A stretch of DNA of 64,000 nucleotides from Nonomuraea typhae (GCF_009760925.1 NZ_VRLV01000003.1:744001-808000), one strand, 5' to 3'; shown: positions 17,800 to 26,742, counted from the first letter of the stretch. The notes: a model not told the origin generated them from the letters alone. Translations and numbers: made by a program.

Positions 17800-18579
17800 G
17801 TGACCGTGAGTGTTCCCCATGTGGTCGTGCACCGAGATGCCGACGTTCTGGCCAAGGCGGTTGCCGCGCGGATCATCACGCGGCTGGTGGACGTGCAGTC
17901 GGCGAAAGGGCACGCCTCGATCGTGCTGACCGGCGGCACGGTCGGCATCGCCACCCTGGCCGCGATCGCCGAGACCCCCGCGCGGGACGCCGTCGACTGG
18001 CGGCGGCTGGACGTGTGGTGGGGTGACGAGCGGTTCCTGCCCGGCGGCGACCCCGAGCGCAACGAGACCGGCGCCCGCAAGGCCCTGCTCGACCACGTCG
18101 ATCTCGATCCGGCGCGGGTGCACGTGATGCGCGGCCCCGACTCGGGGATGACCGCCGAGGAGTCGGCCGACGCCTACGCCGCCGAGTTGCGGGCCGCGGC
18201 GCGGCCGGAGGATCACGGGCCGGCGCCGACGTTCGACGTGATGCTGCTGGGCATGGGGCCCGACTCGCACGTGGCCTCGTTGTTCCCCGGCATGCCCGCG
18301 CTCTACGACACGCGCCCGGTGGTGGCGGTACACGGTGCGCCCAAGCCGCCGCCCACGCGCATCTCGCTCACTCTGCCGGCCATCCAGGGCTCGCGTGAGG
18401 TGTGGGTGGTGGCGGCCGGTGAGGAGAAGGCGGGGGCGGTGCGGCTGGCGTTGTCCGACTCCGGCCCCGTGCAGGTTCCGGCGGCGGGCGCCCGTGGGCG
18501 CAGCCGTACCCTCTTCCTGCTAGACCGGGCGTCGGCGGCCAAGATTCCGGCGGGCCTGGGCCGGATCGCCTCGCCGTGA
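17800..18579 (+). CDS. pgl: 6-phosphogluconolactonase
   Basis: A 259-residue NagB/SIS-like hydrolase that opens 6-phosphogluconolactone. Family features are the phosphate loop LTGGTVG near residue 46, VDWRRLDVWWGDERF and the LLGMGPDSHVASLFPG motif containing the catalytic-region histidine. The start is GTG 17800, 20 bases after opcA; GTG 17806 is equally possible because no good ribosome site is visible. It closes the pentose phosphate operon; 6-phosphogluconate dehydrogenase is not in the window. Its last 60 bases overlap the end of a convergent membrane-protein gene. Confidence 0.93.
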   Translation: MTVSVPHVVVHRDADVLAKAVAARIITRLVDVQSAKGHASIVLTGGTVGIATLAAIAETPARDAVDWRRLDVWWGDERFLPGGDPERNETGARKALLDHVDLDPARVHVMRGPDSGMTAEESADAYAAELRAAARPEDHGPAPTFDVMLLGMGPDSHVASLFPGMPALYDTRPVVAVHGAPKPPPTRISLTLPAIQGSREVWVVAAGEEKAGAVRLALSDSGPVQVPAAGARGRSRTLFLLDRASAAKIPAGLGRIASP

Positions 18580-19044
18580 CAGGCGTCCCCACGGTTTGAC
18601 GACGGCGAGCACGACGGCGAACAACAGCAGCGCGGGCGCCACGAAGATCGGGTAGAGCAGCTGCTCCGGCGGCTGGGCTGCGGTGTCACCCGCGGCCAGC
18701 CGCCGCCCGTAGTCGGCCGCGGTGTACAACCCGGGGCGTAGCGAGAAGTAGAGCAGGGCGGACATCAGCACGTTGACGGCGAGCTTGACCGCGACCCACC
18801 AGTAGCGGATCAGGCCGTACCCGGTGCCCAGGCCGAGCAGGATCCCGGTGGCCAGGGTGAGCAGGCTGGCGATCAGCATCGGCCAGACGCCGATCAGGTG
18901 GGCCGCCTGGTAGGCCACCGGGTTGCCGGTGCTGACCGCGGTCAGCACGAGCACGCCCAGCGCGAGGTCGATGCCGATCCACGCGCTCATGGCGACGATG
19001 TGGGCGATCAGGGCGATCTTTCGGGTTCTGGGGGCGAATCTCAT
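18520..19044 (-). CDS. Four-helix membrane protein, DUF2269-like
   Basis: A 174-residue integral membrane protein with four predicted helices at about residues 8-31, 45-75, 82-100 and 131-150, ending in an arginine-rich tail. The pattern of a histidine in the first helix (ALIAHIVAMSAWIGIDLA) resembles the DUF2269 and related heme-like membrane families, but the function is unknown. The ATG at 19044 follows the adenosine-deaminase-like gene by about 110 bases on the same strand. The 60-base convergent overlap with pgl is real as far as both frames can be read. Confidence 0.7.
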   Translation of the reverse strand: MRFAPRTRKIALIAHIVAMSAWIGIDLALGVLVLTAVSTGNPVAYQAAHLIGVWPMLIASLLTLATGILLGLGTGYGLIRYWWVAVKLAVNVLMSALLYFSLRPGLYTAADYGRRLAAGDTAAQPPEQLLYPIFVAPALLLFAVVLAVVKPWGRLSRRGDPAQARRNLGRRRPV

Positions 19045-19154
19045 GCCCTCAGGGTCCGGATTCGCCGGATGGGGCGCGTCCGGCGTGGAGCGGTCTCCTC
19101 GCTACGCCCGGGCGGGTAGTGCGCGGGGTGACCGGATCGGCCCCCGGATGTAGG

Positions 19155-20168
19155 TCAGGGCGTGGGCAGCGCGTCGATCTCGGCGAGCACGGCCTGCTTG
19201 GACTCCTTGGTCATGAAGGAGGCGTTGACGGCGTTCCTCGCCAGGCGGGCCAGGTCCTTCGCCGTCAGGCCGAGGCTGTGCGCCACGCGGTACTCGTTGG
19301 TCAGCGTGGTCGCGAACATGGGCGGGTCGTCGCTGTTCAGCGTGAGGTAGAGGCCCTCCTCCAGCAGGCGGGGCAGCGGGTGGTCCTCGATGCGGGCGAT
19401 CTGGCCGGTGCACAGGTTCGAGGTCGGGCAGACGTCCAGGGGCAGCTGGGTCTCGCGCAGGTGCGCCACCAGGCGGTCGTCGTCCAGGCAGCGGATGCCG
19501 TGGCCGATCCGCTCGGCGCCCATGCCCTCGATCACCTCCCAGATCGTCTCCGGCCCGGACATCTCGCCGCCGTGGGGGACGCTGTGCAGGCCGGCGGCGC
19601 GGGCCGCGGTGAAGGCGGCGCGGAAGGCGTCCCGGTAGGCGGGCCGCTCCTGTTCGATACCGCCGATGCCGAAACCTACCAAAGCAGCGGGAGGTTCCTG
19701 GAGGGCGTGGTCGAGGGTGACGCGGGCGGCCTCTTCGCCGTACTCGCCGGGGATGTCGAAGATGTAGGCCATCTCCACGCCGTACTCCTGCTTCGACCGG
19801 CGGGCGGCCAGGTCCAGGGCGGCGGTGACCTCGCGCATCGGCAGGCCCATGATCGCGTGCGCGTAGGGGGTCACCTGGAGTTCGGCGTAGCGGGCGTTCT
19901 GGGCGCCCAGGTCGCGGGCCAGGCCGACGACCAGCGTGGCGATGTCCTCCGGCGTGCGGACCAGGGAGTTGACCGCCCGGTAGACGCGGGCGAAGTGGGG
20001 GAAGTCGGTGAAGGTGTAGAAGGCGCGCAGCTCCTCCTCGTTCACCGGCACGCCGCTGCCGGGGTGCCGCCGGGACAGCTCCAGCACCGTGGCCGGGGAG
20101 GCGGAGCCGACGAGGTGAACGTGGAGTTCCACCTTGGGCAGGGCGTCGATGAAGGCGTCGATGGTCAT
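19155..20168 (-). CDS. Adenosine deaminase family protein, possibly aminodeoxyfutalosine deaminase
   Basis: A 337-residue amidohydrolase-fold deaminase. Zinc ligands and catalytic residues are seen in ELHVHLVGS (residues 14-22), HSVPHGGE, IGHGIRC and LNSDDPPMF. The usual HLDG or HLEG of true adenosine deaminases reads HLVG here. My recollection is that this variant marks the Streptomyces-type subgroup in which an aminodeoxyfutalosine deaminase of menaquinone synthesis has been described, so the substrate may not be adenosine. No other menaquinone gene lies nearby. ATG 20168 begins directly with the conserved domain. Confidence 0.82.
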   Translation of the reverse strand: MTIDAFIDALPKVELHVHLVGSASPATVLELSRRHPGSGVPVNEEELRAFYTFTDFPHFARVYRAVNSLVRTPEDIATLVVGLARDLGAQNARYAELQVTPYAHAIMGLPMREVTAALDLAARRSKQEYGVEMAYIFDIPGEYGEEAARVTLDHALQEPPAALVGFGIGGIEQERPAYRDAFRAAFTAARAAGLHSVPHGGEMSGPETIWEVIEGMGAERIGHGIRCLDDDRLVAHLRETQLPLDVCPTSNLCTGQIARIEDHPLPRLLEEGLYLTLNSDDPPMFATTLTNEYRVAHSLGLTAKDLARLARNAVNASFMTKESKQAVLAEIDALPTP

Positions 20169-20268
20169 GCCGCCGACGATAAGCCGCTCTGTCGCCGCGA
20201 TGACAGACTTGAGCCCGAAATCTCACACAAGAAAGTCACTTTTCGACTGACGCGATAGGCTGCCGCCC

Positions 20269-21018
20269 GTGACCGACCCTCAGGCGTACGCGCGCGGCTT
20301 CGCCCACCTCACCGCCCACACCGTGGACCCCCTGCTCAACCTCGTCCGCAAGAGCCGCGCCCCGCGGCTGCTGGACCTCGGCTGCGGCACCGGCGTGGTC
20401 ACCGCGGCCGCCCTGGCCCTCGGAGCCGACGTCACCGCCGTGGACTCCGACCTCGACATGCTCGAGCACACCGCCCGCGCCCACCCCCACGCCACCGTCC
20501 GCCTGGCCGCCCTGCCGGAGCTCCCCTTCCCCGACGAGAGCTTCGACGCGATCGCCGGCAACTTCGTCATCAACCACGCCCCCGACACGCCCGCCAGCCT
20601 CGCCGAACTCCACCGCGTCCTGCGCCCCGGCGGCACCCTCGCCCTGAGCTGGTGGAAACGCGATGAGATGACCGCCACCGGCGTGCTCGCCGAGGCCGTC
20701 CAGCTCGCCGGCCTCCCCCACGACCCCATGCCGGCGCGCGACCTCGACCCCCACGACGCCCCGGCCGCCTTCACCGCCCTGCTCAGGCGGGCGGGCTTCT
20801 CCGGCGCCGGCGTCGACACCATGCGCTGGCGCCACCGGGTCGGGCTCGCCGCCTGGTGGGACTACCTCACCGCCGCCGCGGGGCCGCGCTTCGCCTTCAT
20901 CCTCGACCTGGACCAGGAGACGACCGAGCAGATCCGGGAGGCGTACTTCACGCTGGCCGCGCCGTACGCCGAGGAGGGGTTTCCCGTCTGCGCCCACCTG
21001 GCCCACGCCACCCGCTAG
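20269..21018 (+). CDS. Class I SAM-dependent methyltransferase
   Basis: A 249-residue methyltransferase of the UbiE/Methyltransf_11 type. The SAM-binding motif I is LLDLGCGTGVVTAA near residue 35, motif II-like VTAVDSD follows, and the post-motif is LRPGGTLALSWW. The substrate cannot be told. The GTG at 20269 has no ribosome site, but TAGGCT lies seven bases upstream, so the mRNA may be leaderless. It is divergent from the deaminase gene and overlaps the end of the convergent coiled-coil gene by four bases. Confidence 0.85.
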   Translation: MTDPQAYARGFAHLTAHTVDPLLNLVRKSRAPRLLDLGCGTGVVTAAALALGADVTAVDSDLDMLEHTARAHPHATVRLAALPELPFPDESFDAIAGNFVINHAPDTPASLAELHRVLRPGGTLALSWWKRDEMTATGVLAEAVQLAGLPHDPMPARDLDPHDAPAAFTALLRRAGFSGAGVDTMRWRHRVGLAAWWDYLTAAAGPRFAFILDLDQETTEQIREAYFTLAAPYAEEGFPVCAHLAHATR

Positions 21019-21791
21019 CGGGCCTTCTCCAGGCGCTGACGGGCCAGCCGCTCCTCGCGGCGGGCGACCTCGACGCGCTGGCGGCTCTCGTTCTCCAGCT
21101 TGCGCGCCTTGGCCAGCTTCTTCTCCAGCTTCGCCGCCTTGTCGGCGCGCTTGTCCAGCTCCTGTACGGCCAGCGCCAGCGCGTCGCGCCACTCCAGGTA
21201 CTGCGCCTCGGCCTCGGCCAGTTCCCGGGCCCGGCGTTCCTCGGCCGCCTGCCGCTCCTGCTCCGCCTGTTCCGGGGAGGGCTTGGCGCTCCGCCGGGTT
21301 CCGGTACGGCTGAGCGTGCCGCCACCGGTGGGCGCGGCGAAGCCGCTGTAGCTGAGCGCCTTGACCAGCCGCCCCCGGCGGACGAGCTCGGCCGCCTCCG
21401 CGTCCGCCACGGCCGCGTCCAGCGTCTGGTCCACCTCGGCGGCCGCCGCGCCGGCCAGGCCCTGGCGCAGCAGGCGGGCCAGGCGGCCGGTCACCTCGCC
21501 GCGGCGGCGGGTCAGCTCGGCCAGGGCGTCGGCGTCTCCCGCGGCCCACGCCGCCCGCAGGTCCTCGCCCAGGGCCAGCAGGTCCGCCAGTTCGGAGGCG
21601 TGCTCGCGGGAGGCGCGGTTCACCGCCCAGGCGGAGACGGTGGGCTTGCGCAACCCCCCGATCTCGCGGGCCAGTCCCGCCGCGCCCGCGGCCTTCGCGG
21701 CGGCGGCCTCCGCGGCCCGGGCGGCGGTGAAATCGCCAGGCGGGAGCCCATACAGGCGATCCGCCACCTCGTCAAGATCCACACCTGTCAA
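21015..21791 (-). CDS. Conserved actinobacterial coiled-coil protein of unknown function
   Basis: A 258-residue soluble protein. The N-terminus carries the segment DRLYGLPPGDFTAAR and then IGGLRKPTVSAWAVN, which I recognise as a conserved uncharacterised actinobacterial family. The C-terminal third (from about residue 170) is an alanine-, glutamate- and lysine-rich coiled coil. No enzyme motif is visible. ATG 21791 lies 63 bases from the divergent Clp-N gene, so they may share a control region. Confidence 0.72.
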   Translation of the reverse strand: MTGVDLDEVADRLYGLPPGDFTAARAAEAAAAKAAGAAGLAREIGGLRKPTVSAWAVNRASREHASELADLLALGEDLRAAWAAGDADALAELTRRRGEVTGRLARLLRQGLAGAAAAEVDQTLDAAVADAEAAELVRRGRLVKALSYSGFAAPTGGGTLSRTGTRRSAKPSPEQAEQERQAAEERRARELAEAEAQYLEWRDALALAVQELDKRADKAAKLEKKLAKARKLENESRQRVEVARREERLARQRLEKAR

Positions 21792-21854
21792 TTACCCCAC
21801 ACGGCGGTCTTTGTAGCGCATAGTGGAATCAGCCCTCTCGAACTGGAGGACCCA

Positions 21855-22445
21855 GTGTTCGAGCGTTTCACCGACCGCGCCCGCCGCGTCGTGGTTCTGG
21901 CCCAGGAAGAGGCCAGGATGCTCAATCACAACTACATCGGCACCGAGCATCTGCTCCTCGGGCTGATCCACGAAGGCGAGGGCGTGGCCGCGCTGGTCCT
22001 GGAGGAGAACGGCCTCGACCTGCCCCAGGTGCGGCAGGAGATCGAGGAGATCATCGGCCAGGGGCACGCGGCGCCGTCCGGGCACATCCCGTTCACGCCC
22101 AGGGCCAAGAAGGTGCTGGAGCTGTCCCTGCGGGAGGCGCTCCAGCTGCACCACCACTACATCGGCACCGAGCACATCCTCCTCGGCCTGATCAGGGAGG
22201 GTGCGGGAGTCGCCGCCCAGGTGCTGACCAGGCAGGGCGCGCAGCTGAGCGCGCTGCGGCAGCAGGTGATCGACCGGACCACCGGGCGCTCCGGGGAACC
22301 GCTCGCCGACCTGCCGCTCGGGGTGAAGCTCCCGCATCTGGACGATCGACTGTCCCGGATCGAGGCCAGCCTGCGGCGGATCGAGCGCCATCTGGGCATC
22401 GCGCCGGAGGAGCCCGGCGGGGAGAGCGCCTCAGGCTCAGGCTGA
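21855..22445 (+). CDS. Stand-alone Clp N-domain protein
   Basis: A 196-residue protein consisting of two Clp repeat motifs (residues about 3-70 and 78-145), each with the hallmark YIGTEHLLLGLI or YIGTEHILLGLI. No ATPase module follows; instead there is a charged C-terminal helix (RIEASLRRIERHLG) and a Gly/Ser tail. The N-domain of ClpC binds adaptors and substrates, so this protein could act as an adaptor, decoy or antitoxin-like modulator of ClpC. The GTG start is supported by GGAGG five bases upstream. Confidence 0.88.
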   Translation: MFERFTDRARRVVVLAQEEARMLNHNYIGTEHLLLGLIHEGEGVAALVLEENGLDLPQVRQEIEEIIGQGHAAPSGHIPFTPRAKKVLELSLREALQLHHHYIGTEHILLGLIREGAGVAAQVLTRQGAQLSALRQQVIDRTTGRSGEPLADLPLGVKLPHLDDRLSRIEASLRRIERHLGIAPEEPGGESASGSG

Positions 22446-22450
22446 AGCCG

Positions 22451-23473
22451 TCAGGTCGTGATCAGGGCGCCGACGGGGAGACGGGCCTCCACGACGCCGG
22501 GGTCCTCGGTGTAGCCGAGCGTCGCACCCAGCGAGACCAGCATGCGGCGCATCCGCGCGTTGTCGGCCAGCATGGTCGCCCTGACCTCTGCGTACCCCAG
22601 ATCGCGGGCCTCGGTGACCAGCATGCGGGCCAGCCTCGCGCCAAGACCGCGCCCCTGCCAGCGGTCTTCAACCAGGAAGGCCATCTCGGCGATGCCCGGG
22701 TCGGGGGTGAACATCAGGTTGGCCATGGCGACGACCTGGCCGTCGTGCCCGGCCACGAGCGAGTGGCCCCGGGTGCGGTCGCAGAGCCGGTCGAACATGC
22801 GCGGCGGCAGCGCCGGCATCGAGGTGAAGTAGCGGAACCTGCGCGCCTCCGGCGAGCACCGGTCGTGCAGGTCGCGCACGGCCGCGCGGTAGATGCCGGT
22901 GAGCGGCTTGACGTGGACCTGGGCGCCGTCGGCCAGGCGGATGACCTGCTCGGCCGCCGGGTGCTCGGCAGGCGGCTGGGCCAGCCGTACGAACGAGGCC
23001 GCCCGCGCCGTCTCGGTCAGCGTGAAGGGCAGGCCGGCGCGGCGCAGCCGTACGGCACGGCGGGCGGCCACCGGCACCACGAGCTGCGTCGGATCGGGGA
23101 GATCACTCACGGCTTCACCATAGATCCACCGGCCGTCGTCCGCGCGCAGCAGGTCGGCCAGGAGCTCGGGCAGCCGCCAGGGCGCGGCGCGCAGGCGCGA
23201 GGCGAGCAGCAGCGCGCGGGTGGGCTCGTCGGTGAGCTCGTGGGCGGTGGCGGGGACGACGTGCACGCGGCGCCCGCCCGCCCCCTCCAGGGCGGCACGC
23301 ACGGTGCCGGGGTCGGCCGGGATGTCGGCGACGAACTCGTCGACGGTGCCGTCGGCGTCGGTCTGGACGCTCAGCCCGAGGATGTTGCCGCCCCGCTCGG
23401 CCAGCGCGCCGGCCAGGGAGGCGAGCCTGCCGGGCCGTTCATCCACGATGGTGCGAATGCGCAGGAATCCCAT
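22451..23473 (-). CDS. ACT-domain and GNAT acetyltransferase fusion protein
   Basis: A 340-residue two-domain protein. Residues 1-75 form an ACT-like domain (RTIVDERPGRLASLAGALAE, with conserved glycine turn) that normally senses amino acids. Residues about 185-335 form a GNAT acetyltransferase, with the acetyl-CoA loop seen in DRWQGRGLGARLARML. A natural reading is amino-acid-regulated acylation, as in Pat-like lysine acetyltransferases of actinobacteria, but the target is unknown. ATG 23473 begins the ACT domain; the in-frame extension upstream is not conserved in appearance. Confidence 0.82.
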   Translation of the reverse strand: MGFLRIRTIVDERPGRLASLAGALAERGGNILGLSVQTDADGTVDEFVADIPADPGTVRAALEGAGGRRVHVVPATAHELTDEPTRALLLASRLRAAPWRLPELLADLLRADDGRWIYGEAVSDLPDPTQLVVPVAARRAVRLRRAGLPFTLTETARAASFVRLAQPPAEHPAAEQVIRLADGAQVHVKPLTGIYRAAVRDLHDRCSPEARRFRYFTSMPALPPRMFDRLCDRTRGHSLVAGHDGQVVAMANLMFTPDPGIAEMAFLVEDRWQGRGLGARLARMLVTEARDLGYAEVRATMLADNARMRRMLVSLGATLGYTEDPGVVEARLPVGALITT

Positions 23474-23571
23474 GGCGTCCAGCCTGCCTGAATGCTGTTT
23501 CGGCTGGGCTAACACCCTGTTTCGTCCATGCCCCAATTCAGGACATCGTGTTACATCTCCGGTGTAGAAAG

Positions 23572-24972
23572 ATGAGCCTTATGAGTGTGCGCGTTCCTCT
23601 CGCTGCGGACTTCGTCAACGGCGAAGTGTCCTTCTGGTATCGCCCCACCGGCGTCCCCGACCCCGGGCCGAGGCTGGACGGCGACGTCCGGGCGGACGTG
23701 GTGATCGTCGGCGCCGGCCTCACCGGCCTCTGGACCGCGTACTACCTCAAAAAGGCCCGGCCCGCCCTGGACGTGGTGGTGCTGGAGCAGGAGTTCGCCG
23801 GGTTCGGCGCCTCGGGCCGCAACGGCGGCTGGCTGACCGGCGCCCTGGCCGGCTCCCACGAGCGTTACGCCAAGACCCACGGCGAGCAGGCCGCGCGGGC
23901 GCTGCAGCGGCAGATGTTCGCCACGATCGACGAGGTCATCGCCGTCTGCGCCGAGGAGGGCATCGACGCCGACATCGTCAAGGGCGGCGAGCTGACCGTG
24001 GCCCGCACCAGCGCCCAGGCCGCCCGCATGCGCGAGCTGGTCGCCTACTCGCGCTCCATCGGCCTCGGCGAGGAGGACCTGCGCGAGGCCGACCCCCGCG
24101 CGCACGTGCGGGTGGCCGGCGCCGTCGGCGCGCTCTGGACGCCGCACTGCGCCCGCATCCAGCCCGCCAAGCTCGTGCGCGGCCTCGCGCGCGTGGTGCG
24201 CGAGCTCGGCGTGCGCGTCTACGAGCGCACCCCGGTCACCGAGATCGTGCCGCACCGCGCGATCACGCCGTACGGCACCGCCGAAGCGGCCCACGTGATC
24301 CGGGCGACCGAAGGCTTCACCTCGCGGCTGAAGGGCCAGCGCCGCCAGTGGCTGCCCATGAACAGCTCCATGATCGTCACCGAGCCGCTGCCCGGCTCCT
24401 TCTGGGAGCAGACCGGCTGGGACGGCGCCGAACTCCTCGGCGACCTGGCCCACTACTACATCTACGCCCAGCGCACCGCCGACGGCCGCATCGCCTTCGG
24501 CGGGCGCGGCCGGCCGTACCTGTACGGCTCACGCGTGGACGCCCGCGGCAACACCCACGACTGGACGGTCGAGGCGCTGTGGCAGCTGCTGACCGACTTC
24601 TTCCCCGCCGCCGCCACCTCCAGGATCGCCCACGCCTGGTCCGGCGTGCTGGGCGTGCCGCGCGACTGGTGCTCGACCGTCCACGTGGACCCGGCCAGCG
24701 GGCTCGGCTGGGCCGGCGGCTACACCGGCCACGGGGTCACGACCACGAACTTGGCCGGCCGTACCCTGCGCGACCTGATCCTCGCCACCCCCAGCGAGCT
24801 GACCGCGCTGCCGTGGGTGGGCAGGAAGGTGCGCTCCTGGGAGCCCGAGCCGCTGCGCTGGATGGGCGTGCACTCGATGTACCGGCTGTACCGTATGGCC
24901 GATCAGCGCGAACGATCCATGACCCACACCTCGGCCCTGGCCCGCCTCGCCGACCTCATCACCGGCCACTAA
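23572..24972 (+). CDS. FAD-dependent amine oxidoreductase (PuuB/DAO-like)
   Basis: A 466-residue flavoprotein. The FAD motif is VVIVGAGLTGLWTAYYL near residue 45, followed by the glutamate-led EQEFAGFGASGRNGGW characteristic of gamma-glutamylputrescine oxidase-like enzymes. The C-terminal FAD closure is GGYTGHGVTTTNLAGR. Likely substrates are polyamine-derived or other secondary amines. It precedes an amidohydrolase gene by 15 bases, so the two are probably one transcript. The start is uncertain between ATG 23572 and ATG 23581, neither with a clear ribosome site. Confidence 0.84.
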   Translation: MSLMSVRVPLAADFVNGEVSFWYRPTGVPDPGPRLDGDVRADVVIVGAGLTGLWTAYYLKKARPALDVVVLEQEFAGFGASGRNGGWLTGALAGSHERYAKTHGEQAARALQRQMFATIDEVIAVCAEEGIDADIVKGGELTVARTSAQAARMRELVAYSRSIGLGEEDLREADPRAHVRVAGAVGALWTPHCARIQPAKLVRGLARVVRELGVRVYERTPVTEIVPHRAITPYGTAEAAHVIRATEGFTSRLKGQRRQWLPMNSSMIVTEPLPGSFWEQTGWDGAELLGDLAHYYIYAQRTADGRIAFGGRGRPYLYGSRVDARGNTHDWTVEALWQLLTDFFPAAATSRIAHAWSGVLGVPRDWCSTVHVDPASGLGWAGGYTGHGVTTTNLAGRTLRDLILATPSELTALPWVGRKVRSWEPEPLRWMGVHSMYRLYRMADQRERSMTHTSALARLADLITGH

Positions 24973-24987
24973 GGAGAACCCCTCGCC

Positions 24988-26592
24988 ATGACGACCCTCT
25001 TCCACGGCGGACGCGTCTTCACCGCGCTCGGCGGCTTCGCCGAGGCCGTGCTCGTGCGCGACGGCGTGATCGCCGCCGTCGGCGACGAAGCCGACCTGGT
25101 ACGGCAGGCGCCCCGCCACGAGAGCGTGGACCTGGACGGCGGGCTGCTGGTGCCCGGCTTCACCGACGCCCACATCCACCCGGTGCAGGCGGGCCTGGAG
25201 CGCGCCAAGTGCGACCTGAGCGAGGTCTACGGCCTCGACGCCTACCTGGGGAAGGTCCGCGACTACGCCGCCGCCCACCCCGACAAGGAGTGGATCGACG
25301 GCGGCGGCTGGGACATGTCCGCCTTCCCCGGCGGCCTGCCCCACCGCTCCCAGCTCGACTTCCTCGACCGGCCCGTCTACCTGATCCAGCGCGACCACCA
25401 CGCCGCCTGGGTCAACACCCGTGCCCTGGAGCGCGCCGGCATCACCGAGGACACCCCCGACCCGGCCGACGGCCGCATCGAGCGCGACCCCGACGGCACG
25501 CCCAGCGGCGTCCTGCACGAAGGCGCCATGGACCTGGTCGGCCTGCTCACGCCCCGGCCCTCCGAGCAGGACGTGGCCGACGCGCTGGAGGACGCCCAGC
25601 GCTACCTGTTCTCCCTCGGCATCACCGGCTGGCAGGACGCCATCGTGGGCTCCTACGCCGGCTCCGACGACCAGCTGCCCACCTACCTGGCCGCCGCCCG
25701 CTCGGGCCGCCTGAAGGCGCGCGTGGTCGGCGCCCTGTGGTGGGACCGCACCCGGGGCGCCGAGCAGATCCCCGGCCTGGTGGAGCGGCGCCGCTCCGCC
25801 GAGGGCCTGGAGCGTTTCCAGGCCACCTCGGTCAAGATCATGCAGGACGGCATCACGGAGAACTTCACCGCCGCGACGCTGGAGCCGTACTGCCAATGCG
25901 GCGGCACCGGCCTGTCCTACGTGGACCCGGGCAAGCTCAAGGAGTACGTCGCCGAACTCGACCGGCTCGGCTTCCAGGTGCACTTCCACGCGATCGGCGA
26001 GCGGGCGGTGCGCGAGGCCCTGGACAGCTTCCAGGGAACCGACCCGGCCAACCGCCACCACATCGCCCACCTGCAGATCATCGAGCCGGGCGACGTGCCG
26101 CGCTTCGCCGCGCTGGGCGTCACCGCCAACCTGCAGCCGCTGTGGGCCACCCACCACGCCCAGATGGACGAGCTCACCCTGCCGTTCCTCGGCGAGCCGC
26201 GCTCGTCGTGGCAGTACCCCTTCGCCGACCTGCTGCGCCACGGCACCCGCTTCTGCGCGGGCAGCGACTGGCCGGTCTCCAACGCCGACCCGCTGCAGGG
26301 CATCCACGTGGCCGTCAACCGGACCGAGCCCGGTGACTCCGTGCACGCCTCCTACCCGACCGCGCAGACGCCCTTCCTGCCCGGCCAGCGCATCGACCTG
26401 GCCACCGCCCTGACCGCCTACACGGCAGGCTCGGCCTGGATCAACCGCTCCCCCGCCGGAGTCGTCGAGCAGGGCCGCCCGGCCGACCTGGTGGTGCTCG
26501 ACCGCGACCCGTTCACGCTGCCCGAGGGCGAGATCTGGACCACCCGCGTGCGCCAGACCTTCGTCGACGGCGAACCCGTCCACACCGCTTAG
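24988..26592 (+). CDS. Amidohydrolase family protein (YtcJ-like)
   Basis: A 534-residue amidohydrolase of the YtcJ / N-substituted formamide deformylase group. Metal-binding motifs are DAHIHP (about residues 60-65), the lysine in SVKIMQDG, HFHAIGERA, HHIAHLQ and CAGSDWPVS. Cofactor requirement and substrate are unknown. It lies 15 bases after the PuuB-like flavoenzyme gene, with AGGAG upstream of ATG 24988, so a shared amine or formamide degradation role is likely. It ends before a strong bidirectional terminator. Confidence 0.86.
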   Translation: MTTLFHGGRVFTALGGFAEAVLVRDGVIAAVGDEADLVRQAPRHESVDLDGGLLVPGFTDAHIHPVQAGLERAKCDLSEVYGLDAYLGKVRDYAAAHPDKEWIDGGGWDMSAFPGGLPHRSQLDFLDRPVYLIQRDHHAAWVNTRALERAGITEDTPDPADGRIERDPDGTPSGVLHEGAMDLVGLLTPRPSEQDVADALEDAQRYLFSLGITGWQDAIVGSYAGSDDQLPTYLAAARSGRLKARVVGALWWDRTRGAEQIPGLVERRRSAEGLERFQATSVKIMQDGITENFTAATLEPYCQCGGTGLSYVDPGKLKEYVAELDRLGFQVHFHAIGERAVREALDSFQGTDPANRHHIAHLQIIEPGDVPRFAALGVTANLQPLWATHHAQMDELTLPFLGEPRSSWQYPFADLLRHGTRFCAGSDWPVSNADPLQGIHVAVNRTEPGDSVHASYPTAQTPFLPGQRIDLATALTAYTAGSAWINRSPAGVVEQGRPADLVVLDRDPFTLPEGEIWTTRVRQTFVDGEPVHTA

Positions 26593-26703
26593 CGGCGACG
26601 GGCTGTTGCACGGGGCTTCACCGCGAATTCCGGCTCCGGACACCGGCGGGCTGAAGTATCGGATCTGCGCGAACCACCCCGGAGCGCGCGGGCCAGGAAA
26701 CGC

Positions 26704-26733
26704 GGAAGCCCCCGCGAGGGCGCGGGGGCTTCC
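26704..26733. terminator. Bidirectional terminator between the amidohydrolase gene and rbpA
   Basis: A perfect 12-bp stem, GGAAGCCCCCGC paired with GCGGGGGCTTCC, encloses a six-base loop. It lies between two convergent genes. The rightward side lacks a long T run, as is common in actinobacteria. Confidence 0.75.
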
Positions 26734-26742
26734 GGGTACGTC

